A DNA stretch of 64,000 nucleotides from Silvibacterium acidisoli. Lineage in GTDB: Bacteria > Acidobacteriota > Terriglobia > Terriglobales > Acidobacteriaceae. The notes beneath the pieces were generated by a model that saw nothing but the letters and a program-made list of their open reading frames with translations, ran no database searches and was not told where the DNA came from. A program made the position numbers and the translations under genes. Below are positions 1 to 6,845 of the stretch, piece by piece. Location of the stretch: assembly GCA_022870745.1 (NCBI GenBank), contig CP085323.1, positions 3,100,001 to 3,164,000 on the forward strand, read 5' to 3'. Within the stretch, counting starts at the first letter, position 1. Every line of letters begins with the position of its first letter.

Positions 1-1
1 C

Positions 2-832
2 GCAGGCCTTACCGCCAATCGCCTGAGCGGACGACTGGAAATACTCAATCCTGAAGATGAGCTTGGCCTTATGGCCAAGGTATTCAACCAGCTTCTGGAT
101 CGCCTGGAGCAGGCATTTCAGCAGCTACAGCGTTTTACCGCGGACGCTGCGCATGAGCTTCGTGCGCCGCTCGCGGCACTGCGGGCGGTCGGGGAAGTCG
201 CCCTCGAGCGGAACGCGGGCGAAGACGCTTGTCGCCGTGCTCTGGGAGACATCCTAGAAGAAACGCAACGTCTCAGTGAGACGATTGACAGTCTCCTTCT
301 ACTCGCCCGGGCAGAGGCCACGCAAAACTCGTCTGAGACGGAAACCTTTCAGGTGACCGTACTCAGCGACGAAGTCGTGGATCTGCTCAGCGTCGTTCTC
401 GAGGAGAAAAAGATCACAGTTCTGCGCATTGTCGAACTAACTCAGCGGTCGCTCGTGCAGGCAAATCGCAAACTGTTGCGCGTGGCAATTCTTAATGTTC
501 TACATAACGCGCTTAAGTTTTCTCCCGACAACTCTATTCTGCGCATCGGCTATGAATACGTGGAAGGTACTTCACCAAAGCTTCGTGTCACCATCCACGA
601 CTCAGGACCAGGGCTCCAGAAGGGTGAGCACGAAAAGGTATTCGATCGCTTTTACACTGGTCCGGATTCGTCGGCATCTCCACACCGGGGTATGGGACTT
701 GGCCTATCCATCGCCAAACTAATCGTAACGAGGGACGGGGGAGCGATCTGGTTCGATACCGCTGTCGAGCGTGGTGCAAAATGCGTCATTGAACTACCTC
801 CTGCAGATATCAAGCCGCAGATCGGAGTCTAG
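2..832 (+). CDS. Sensor histidine kinase, 5' truncated by window edge
   Basis: The reading frame is open from base 2, so only the C-terminal 276 residues or so are present. The first ~25 residues resemble the end of a HAMP linker. A dimerisation/phosphoacceptor H-box follows (FTADAAHELRAPLAALR, His phosphorylated in the family). The ATPase domain shows an N-box (LNVLHNALKFSP), a G1 box (DSGPGL) and a G2 box (GMGLGLSIAK). This order is that of class I membrane kinases, and the H-box wording is closest to CusS/QseC-type kinases. Its response regulator is presumably to the left of the window. The signal sensed cannot be told because the sensor domain is missing. The kinase identity is certain; the subfamily is a guess. 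Confidence 0.93.
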   Translation, partial: AGLTANRLSGRLEILNPEDELGLMAKVFNQLLDRLEQAFQQLQRFTADAAHELRAPLAALRAVGEVALERNAGEDACRRALGDILEETQRLSETIDSLLLLARAEATQNSSETETFQVTVLSDEVVDLLSVVLEEKKITVLRIVELTQRSLVQANRKLLRVAILNVLHNALKFSPDNSILRIGYEYVEGTSPKLRVTIHDSGPGLQKGEHEKVFDRFYTGPDSSASPHRGMGLGLSIAKLIVTRDGGAIWFDTAVERGAKCVIELPPADIKPQIGV

Positions 833-894
833 AAGAGTCCTGCACATCCGTGGAAGCTGTAGAGCCGCTTTCCATCTCCCGTTTTCTCTCTGAT

Positions 895-1110
895 TCAGCG
901 CGAGACCGAGCTTTTCCAATGCGACCAGTGTTCGTAAGTGTCTTCTTTTCAGGTGACAAGTCTCGATCGTTCTGCAGCCAGAAGCGAGATCAATCGACAT
1001 TCCCTTGTTGGGAAGCGAGAAGCTGGTGTGGCTGCTGCAAAATGTGCTGATTGTCGGGATGTAGACCAGATCGACAGCCTTTCCCTGTTGATAGAGGGAA
1101 GTGAAGCCGG
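895..1110 (-). pseudogene. Decayed C-terminus of an S9 peptidase
   Basis: Read on the minus strand, this stretch gives SLYQQGKAVDLVYIP and then, after a frame change, HILQQP, LLASQQGNVD and FWLQ. These are the last ~75 residues of the same S9 (prolyl-oligopeptidase-like) protein whose larger remnant lies at 22651-23935. The frame is broken after the VDLVYIP stretch, and a Trp codon (NVDW in the sister copy) has become TGA. Nothing of the N-terminal part is recognisable upstream. The two copies are clearly alike by eye at base level over about 230 bp. The peptidase clearly no longer works. The family assignment rests on the sister copy. Confidence 0.7.
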
Positions 1111-1258
1111 AAGGCCCGTTGATGGACAATATTGCCGGAACTGACGACCATGAACCATAACTATCGGCGGGCGTTCATTCTTTACTTGAAGGACCAAATC
1201 AGGGTGGCTGGTATAGGTCTTCTGGACCTCCGGTCCACCGCGCCATCCCTTGGTTCGA

Positions 1259-1288
1259 TTGACGCAGCTCGACGTGTGTTGATAAGTT
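1259..1288 (+). promoter_or_regulatory. Candidate sigma-70 promoter for leader ORF 1
   Basis: TTGACG (1259-1264) and TAAGTT (1283-1288) are separated by 18 bp. A start point about seven bases downstream would fall at or next to the ATG of the cysteine leader ORF at 1296, so that ORF could be leaderless. The match is by eye only. Confidence 0.4.
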
Positions 1289-1295
1289 AGGTTTA

Positions 1296-1361
1296 ATGAA
1301 GCGCGTTCAACAATCCGACTGCCGTTGTTGTTGTCGCTTCGTCTCACCGCTCGGTGAATGA
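1296..1361 (+). CDS. Poly-cysteine leader peptide 1 (upstream of receptor 1)
   Basis: This is a 21-codon open frame starting ATG-AAG and ending TGA. Residues 9-13 read C-R-C-C-C, encoded TGC CGT TGT TGT TGT. It ends 139 bases before receptor 1 and has no convincing Shine-Dalgarno sequence; a promoter-like pair would put the transcript start at the ATG itself. Runs of cysteine codons in short upstream ORFs are known from mycobacteria as cysteine-responsive attenuators of sulfur operons. Four more such frames precede other genes in this block, so chance is unlikely. That it is translated and regulates receptor 1 and the sulfatase is inference. Confidence 0.65.
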   Translation: MKRVQQSDCRCCCRFVSPLGE

Positions 1362-1500
1362 TCAGGTTTTCCCGCCTCGCCTGGAATGTTCTTTCTACTT
1401 CCGCTAAGGCGACCCGCCTCATCCGCCGTCTCTAGTCCAATATTTTGATTGGATTCTCCGGCTCCGGTCTCTCTCGATTACGAATAAGGATCAGTTCGAT

Positions 1501-4500
1501 ATGCAAGTTCCGTTCTTTCCGGCGGGCGCGTCGCGCCGTCTTAGAAGCTTTTTGCCAGTGTTTGCCTATGCATTGCTTGCTGCCTTAGTGGTGCTCCTCC
1601 CGGCATTTTCCGCGTTTGGCCAGATCGTTACCGCGTCAGTCCGGGGTACAGTTCAAGACCCTGGAGGCGCCGTGATCGCGGGTGCGTCGGTAGACGCACT
1701 CAATACCGCTACCGGAGTACGCAACCATGTTGTTGCCGATGGCGGGGGCCGATTTGTATTCGCCTCGCTCGCGCCCGGAGGTCCGTACACGATCACGGTG
1801 ACAGCTAACGGCTTCAAGAGCGAGGATCGCACCGGTATTCATCTCGAGGTGAACCAAGTCGTGGACTTGGAGATCCCGCTGCAGCTTGGTAGCTCACAAC
1901 AGCGCGTGGAAGTACACGCAGATGCAACCCAGCTCGAAACGTCGACCGCCGCGCTCGGGCAGGTAATCGACAATCGCAACATCGTGGATCTTCCGCTTAA
2001 CCAGCGCAATGTCTACTCTCTGATCTTCCTCATGCCGGGTGTTACCGGCAGCGTGACCTACCAGTACAACAGTCTGAACATGTCAGTAAATGGAGGCCGT
2101 CCGGGTGCGACGAATCTCCTGCTCGACGGCATTCCATCTTCACCACCGCTCATCGTTCCCATCGGTGGTTTCGGAGCTTTTCCTTCCGTTGACGCTGTGC
2201 AGGAGTTCAAGGTCCAAACATCTTCCTACTCCGCTGAGTTCGGCCGCAGCGGCAGCGGTATCGTGAACGTGATTCTCAAGTCGGGAACCAACGATCTGCA
2301 CGGGAGCGCGTATGACTTCCTGCGCAACTCCGCTCTTGACGCGAACAATTGGTTCTCCAACCACAACGGTACCGCGCTCCCAAGCTTCAAACGCAACCAG
2401 TTTGGAGGCAGTGTCACTGGACCAGTGGTCATCCCTGGTCTCTACCACGGCCGCGATAAGACTTTTTTCATGTTTTCTTACGAAGGCCTGCGCCAGGGTA
2501 CCGGCTCGACGCTTACGACTACTGTACCGACCGCGCTCGAACGCACCGGCGACTTTTCACAAACTTCCTATACGATCTATGACCCAGAGACGACTGTTTC
2601 AGGAGCATCGACAAATTCGGGTTATCAACGAACCGCATTCGCAGGGAACAAAATTCCCGGTAACCGTATCGATTCGGTCGCGGCGGCTGTCGTGAACTAT
2701 TACCCAGGGCCGAACCACGCCTCGACTGCTGCCGGGCTGAACAACTTCTTCGCTGCAGGCGTGCAAACGCTCAATATCGATACCTACGACACGCGTGTGG
2801 ACGAGGTCATCAATGATCGCAACCGTTTCTTTGTGCGTTATTCGCGGCGTAACTTGCAGCAGCCACCCGTGCTTTATTTTCCGGCAGCGCAGCAGGTGGC
2901 CGAGGGAGGTAACTCAGAACCGCAGACTTCGAACAGCGCTGCGATCGACTACACGTTTACGGCCAGCCCAACATTCCTGGTCGACATCCCCTTTGGATTC
3001 TCGCGCACGGCGATTAACTTCGTGCCTGTGAGCGCTGGTTTCAATCCAACTACGCAGCTTGGCTTCCCCGGCTATATCGCATCGAATGCTGATCATCTGC
3101 TTTTCCCCGGCATTGCACCGACTAACTACTACACGCTCGGGGATGCCTCGCAGGGAGAAACCCGCGCCGGTGGCTTCAACATCTTCTCGATCGGTGTGAA
3201 CAACACGAAGGTTCAGGGGAACCACATCTTCAAGTTCGGAGGAGCAGCGTGGCTCCTGCAGGCTAACGATGTCGAGTCGGGAGCATCAACCGGCAGCTTC
3301 AATTTTACGAACGCGATCACTCAGGGGCCAGATCCGGACGTCGCAGCGGCAACAAGCGGGAATGCAATCGCATCGTTGCTCCTAGGTGTTGGCAGCTCCG
3401 GAACATATACCATCAACTCGAAGAACGCTGCGGCGAGCAGCAAATATTACGGTCTCTATGTGCAGGATGACTGGAAGGTGCAGCACAATGTCACCTTCAA
3501 CCTGGGTCTGCGCTACGACCTCGACATTCCCCGCACCGAGCGATACAACCGGATGGAGACCTTCGATCCGAATATCGCCTCGCCACTCGCTCAGACCGCG
3601 GGCGTTGCGGGACTGAAGGGCGGAACGGTCTTTGCTGGTGTAGACGGTCTCAGCCGCCGCCAGTTTGCGCCTCAGTACCACAACTTCGGACCGCGATTCG
3701 GATTCTCCTGGCAAGTCGATAATGATAGTGTCGTCCGCGGCGCTTACGGCGTCTACTACGGACCGTCGATGCGTTCGGCAGGCGCGACGATCGGCCAGGA
3801 AGGTTCCAGCGCAACCACGACCTACACCGGCAGTGCGGATGGATTGACGCCATCTGTCTATCTCAGCAACCCGTTTCCCAACGGACTCAACCAGCCGGCC
3901 AACAGTAGCCAGGGATTGCTCACCGGAATTGGATCCTCGTTTGAGAATTCACTTCGCGGTGACAATAAGGTGGGCTACACAGAAAATTGGAGCTTCGGTG
4001 TCCAGCGCCAGTTGCCATTCCAGGTTCTTCTGGACGTAGCCTATGTGGGCAGCCATGGCGTGCACCTGAACAAATCGGGCGAGTCGGACTGGAATGCCAA
4101 CCAACTCACGCCTGCCACGCTGGCTCAGGGTTCCGCTCTTCAGTCGAAAGTTGCCAATCCATTTTACGGCATCATTACAACCGGAACGCTTGCCGGCAAG
4201 ACCGTGCCACTTAGCTATCTCGAAGCGCCATTCCCGCAGTTCACGGCAGTGTATCTTTCCTATCTCACCGGCGGATATGCAGACTACAACAGCTTCCAAC
4301 TCAAGCTCAACAAGCAGCTCTCGCATGGGTTAAGTGCGCTGGTGTCCTATACGGGACAGAAACAGATCGACGATTACTCCGGTATCGAAAACGTTGGCAA
4401 CATCACGGGCGGTATTCAGAACATCTACAACCCGCGCGCGGAGCGTGCTGTTTCATCAAACGATGTTTCCGAGAACCTGACTATTAGTGCGATCTATAGC

Positions 4501-5016
4501 TTGCCATTCGGCCGTGGGCAAGAGTTTGCCTCGCACCTCAACCGTCCACTTGACCTCGTCATCGGTGGCTGGCAGGCCAATGGCATCCTCACAGAACACA
4601 GCGGTTTCCCGATCTCTGTTTCCGCGTCGAACACCTCGGATGCCGGAAATAACGTTGAGCGTCCTAACCTCACCGGCAAGTCTCCCAAGACCAGGGGGTC
4701 GGTGGAGTCGCGTGTGAATGACTACCTGAATATTGCAGCGTTCTCCCAGCCGGCAGCTTTCACCTTTGGCAATGCGCCGCGCACTCTCTCGGATGCGCGT
4801 ACGCCGGCGACGCACAATCTCGACTTCTCACTCTTCAAGAGCTTCCCTGTAACCCAACAGGTGCATGCCGAGTTTCGAGCGGAAGCCTTTAACCTGTTCA
4901 ACCAGGTCGTATTCGGAGCGCCGACTACGAGCATCACATCCACCTCCTTCGGTGCGATTACCAGCCAGCTCAACACACCCCGCGAAATTCAGTTCGCATT
5001 GAAGTTCCTCTTCTAA
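1501..5016 (+). CDS. Oar-like TonB-dependent receptor 1
   Basis: A 1171-residue outer-membrane protein. A signal peptide (hydrophobic stretch at about 16-38 ending SAFGQ) is followed by a carboxypeptidase-regulatory beta-sandwich (about 45-125, with GTVQDPGGAVIAGASV), a plug domain (about 140-260, with SVNGGRPGATNLLLDG) and a long beta-barrel ending in an aromatic residue (FALKFLF). The ATG has AAGGA ten bases upstream. Oar-like receptors are greatly expanded in Acidobacteria and take up large or scarce ligands across the outer membrane using TonB energy. A sulfatase gene follows 43 bases later, and a poly-Cys leader ORF precedes it, so a sulfated ligand is a reasonable inference. The exact substrate is unknown. 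Confidence 0.93.
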   Translation: MQVPFFPAGASRRLRSFLPVFAYALLAALVVLLPAFSAFGQIVTASVRGTVQDPGGAVIAGASVDALNTATGVRNHVVADGGGRFVFASLAPGGPYTITVTANGFKSEDRTGIHLEVNQVVDLEIPLQLGSSQQRVEVHADATQLETSTAALGQVIDNRNIVDLPLNQRNVYSLIFLMPGVTGSVTYQYNSLNMSVNGGRPGATNLLLDGIPSSPPLIVPIGGFGAFPSVDAVQEFKVQTSSYSAEFGRSGSGIVNVILKSGTNDLHGSAYDFLRNSALDANNWFSNHNGTALPSFKRNQFGGSVTGPVVIPGLYHGRDKTFFMFSYEGLRQGTGSTLTTTVPTALERTGDFSQTSYTIYDPETTVSGASTNSGYQRTAFAGNKIPGNRIDSVAAAVVNYYPGPNHASTAAGLNNFFAAGVQTLNIDTYDTRVDEVINDRNRFFVRYSRRNLQQPPVLYFPAAQQVAEGGNSEPQTSNSAAIDYTFTASPTFLVDIPFGFSRTAINFVPVSAGFNPTTQLGFPGYIASNADHLLFPGIAPTNYYTLGDASQGETRAGGFNIFSIGVNNTKVQGNHIFKFGGAAWLLQANDVESGASTGSFNFTNAITQGPDPDVAAATSGNAIASLLLGVGSSGTYTINSKNAAASSKYYGLYVQDDWKVQHNVTFNLGLRYDLDIPRTERYNRMETFDPNIASPLAQTAGVAGLKGGTVFAGVDGLSRRQFAPQYHNFGPRFGFSWQVDNDSVVRGAYGVYYGPSMRSAGATIGQEGSSATTTYTGSADGLTPSVYLSNPFPNGLNQPANSSQGLLTGIGSSFENSLRGDNKVGYTENWSFGVQRQLPFQVLLDVAYVGSHGVHLNKSGESDWNANQLTPATLAQGSALQSKVANPFYGIITTGTLAGKTVPLSYLEAPFPQFTAVYLSYLTGGYADYNSFQLKLNKQLSHGLSALVSYTGQKQIDDYSGIENVGNITGGIQNIYNPRAERAVSSNDVSENLTISAIYSLPFGRGQEFASHLNRPLDLVIGGWQANGILTEHSGFPISVSASNTSDAGNNVERPNLTGKSPKTRGSVESRVNDYLNIAAFSQPAAFTFGNAPRTLSDARTPATHNLDFSLFKSFPVTQQVHAEFRAEAFNLFNQVVFGAPTTSITSTSFGAITSQLNTPREIQFALKFLF

Positions 5017-5059
5017 TGCAAGTGAGATCACTCGATTTTGAATTTCCTTGGAGATTTGT

Positions 5060-6514
5060 ATGACCGATACCATCAAGACTGCGAGCACCACACGCCGTGA
5101 ATTTATGCAGAGCACGCTAGCAGTAGCAGGAACTATGTTGGCAAGTGCTCCGCTGGCACGTGCGGCCGCGACCGAAAGGCGCCCGAATCTCATCTTTTTT
5201 CTCGGAGAAGGCCAGCGGGCTGACGCGCTCTCTATCGCCGGTAATCCCATTTTGAAAACACCGAACCATGATCGGGTCGGCAAAGAGGGCATTCGATTCC
5301 GTAATGCTTTCTGCACGAATGCCTTGTGCGCGCCTGCGCGTGCCAGCATTCTCAGTGGCCGCTACTCGCGCTCGACGGGTGCGCTCTCGAACGATGACTT
5401 GAAACGGCCGCTGCCCTCAGATGTCCCGCTCTTCACCGACCTGCTCAAGCAGGCCGGGTACGAGATTGCCATCCTCGGCAAAGTGCACGTTCACAATGGC
5501 GTCGAAGAGCGGAACTGGGATTACTACTTCGGACACAACAACCCGGGCAACAATTACGCCAATCCGTTCTTCAAGGAAGGCCGCAATGGACAGGTCGGCG
5601 ATGAGAAGCAGTATTTCGGGGTTTACCCTGACGATCTGACCGTAGACAAAGCACTCGCCTGGCTTGAACAGGATCGAGGCGACAAACCGTTTTGCCTTCT
5701 GGTCTGGTTTGTAGCGCCGCATGAGCCCTTCTTCCGTGCACGCCGTCATTTCGATCTCTACCGCGATACGGTGATCCACAAACCAGCGACCTTCGACGAT
5801 GATCTGAAAGGCTGGCCCGGCAAACCGAAGGGTTTCATCGACGCCGAGAATAAGATCGGCACCACGCCCACCCATGTTGCATGCGGTTCTCATGAAGGTA
5901 TCGTCAAGGATTACTACGCGGGTCTCGTTGCGGTCGATGACAACATTGGACGCATCTTCGATTACCTGGAGAAGAAGAACATTCTCGACGATACCGCCAT
6001 CGTGCAGAGCTCGGACCACGGCTATTTTCTCGGCGAGTGGCGTCTCTTCGACAAGCGCCTCATGCATGAGCCATCGATCCGTGTGCCTTTGCAGATTCGA
6101 TACCCGAAGCGGATCCCCGCTGGAACCGTACGCGACGAGATGGTCCTTGACATCGACCTTGCGCCGACATTCCTCGATCTTGCCGGAGTGTCTGCACCCG
6201 AGCACCTCGACGGCAAGAGCGTTCTGCCGCTCGCGAAGCAACAGGACCCTCACTTCCGAGAGGAGTGGTACTACGAATATTACGAGTGGCCAAACCCGGA
6301 GCGTGTTCGTCCGCATCGCGGCATCCGTACCGAACGCTACAAGCTCATTCACTACCACGAGGATCCGCAGGAGTTCGAACTCTACGATCTTAAGAACGAT
6401 CCGGACGAAACGAAGAATCTCTACGGTATGCCGGATCAGGCGGCGGTGCAGAAGCACCTCTTTGAACGTCTGGACGCCTTACAATCGGCGGTTCCGAAAC
6501 ACGCAGTTGTCTAG
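5060..6514 (+). CDS. Tat-exported sulfatase (alkaline phosphatase superfamily)
   Basis: 484 residues from the ATG at 5060, which has TGGAG seven bases upstream; a TTG at 5048 is a less likely start. The N-terminus carries a Tat motif (TRREFMQSTLAVAG) and an Ala-rich cleavage region. The type I sulfatase signature C90-A-P-A-R94 is intact; its Cys is converted to formylglycine in active enzymes. The metal-binding core (PNLIFFLGEGQRADAL, SSDHGYFLGEW) is present. Such enzymes hydrolyse sulfate esters, here probably in the periplasm, releasing sulfate. It lies just behind receptor 1 in the same unit and so is probably under the same cysteine leader. The substrate (choline sulfate, aryl sulfate or sulfated glycan) cannot be told. 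Confidence 0.92.
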   Translation: MTDTIKTASTTRREFMQSTLAVAGTMLASAPLARAAATERRPNLIFFLGEGQRADALSIAGNPILKTPNHDRVGKEGIRFRNAFCTNALCAPARASILSGRYSRSTGALSNDDLKRPLPSDVPLFTDLLKQAGYEIAILGKVHVHNGVEERNWDYYFGHNNPGNNYANPFFKEGRNGQVGDEKQYFGVYPDDLTVDKALAWLEQDRGDKPFCLLVWFVAPHEPFFRARRHFDLYRDTVIHKPATFDDDLKGWPGKPKGFIDAENKIGTTPTHVACGSHEGIVKDYYAGLVAVDDNIGRIFDYLEKKNILDDTAIVQSSDHGYFLGEWRLFDKRLMHEPSIRVPLQIRYPKRIPAGTVRDEMVLDIDLAPTFLDLAGVSAPEHLDGKSVLPLAKQQDPHFREEWYYEYYEWPNPERVRPHRGIRTERYKLIHYHEDPQEFELYDLKNDPDETKNLYGMPDQAAVQKHLFERLDALQSAVPKHAVV

Positions 6515-6524
6515 GGCTTTGCAG

Positions 6525-6557
6525 AAGGCGCGGCGGCGACATCGAAGCCGCGCCTTT
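6525..6557 (+). terminator. Rho-independent terminator after sulfatase
   Basis: A 10-bp perfect stem AAGGCGCGGC / GCCGCGCCTT, with a 12-base loop and a short T-rich tail (TTCACTTT), lies 10 bases after the sulfatase stop. Confidence 0.75.
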
Positions 6558-6604
6558 CACTTTGAGGTCTCAATGATTGATCCGTTCACTATCGATATAA
6601 GTGA

Positions 6605-6633
6605 TTGAACTGGAAGAGAAGATCACTTATAGT
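6605..6633 (+). promoter_or_regulatory. Sigma-70-like promoter for leader ORF 2 / M14 gene
   Basis: TTGAAC (6605-6610), a 17-bp spacer and TATAGT (6628-6633) form a near-consensus promoter. The start point would fall near 6640, a few bases before the leader ATG at 6647. An inverted repeat TATAAGTGAT / ATCACTTATA (6596-6605 and 6622-6631) overlaps both hexamers and could be an operator. Confidence 0.55.
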
Positions 6634-6646
6634 TGCCAGCAGATAC

Positions 6647-6727
6647 ATGAAGCGTTTCTCCAACAAGTTGCTCGCTTTTTCCAGCGCTCCTCGCGCTGCG
6701 CGAGTCTGTTGTTGCTACTACCAGTAG
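6647..6727 (+). CDS. Poly-cysteine leader peptide 2 (upstream of M14 peptidase)
   Basis: A 26-codon frame beginning ATG-AAG-CGT; residues 21-26 read C-C-C-Y-Y-Q before a TAG stop. It lies between a good promoter and the M14 gene, whose ATG is 118 bases downstream. There is no obvious Shine-Dalgarno sequence. The codons after the Cys run contain CTACC, which can pair with GGTAG in the ribosome binding region of the main gene. Its form and position match the other leaders in this block. Translation is inferred. Confidence 0.65.
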   Translation: MKRFSNKLLAFSSAPRAARVCCCYYQ

Positions 6728-6825
6728 CGGTTCTTACTTTCTCTCTTAACATCTCTTTTTCATAAGTTCTCGTGTGTGGGCGTGCGTGTGCAGCGCACCG
6801 CATGGGCGTTGCCAACGTTGTGCAC

Positions 6826-6840
6826 ACCTTTCCGAAAGGT
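6826..6840 (+). promoter_or_regulatory. Hairpin covering the M14 gene ribosome binding site
   Basis: ACCTTTCCGAAAGGT can fold on itself so that the AAAGG Shine-Dalgarno element, 6 bases before the ATG at 6846, is hidden in the stem. It fits a translational on/off switch coupled to leader ORF 2. Confidence 0.45.
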
Positions 6841-6845
6841 AGGTT

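Noticed and set aside
949-1422. 157-codon minus-strand frame
   Set aside because: Composition is unlike protein; it overlaps the S9 remnant out of frame and leader ORF 1 on the other strand.
5417-6457. 346-codon minus-strand frame inside the sulfatase
   Set aside because: Antisense shadow of a certain gene with mirrored codon pattern.
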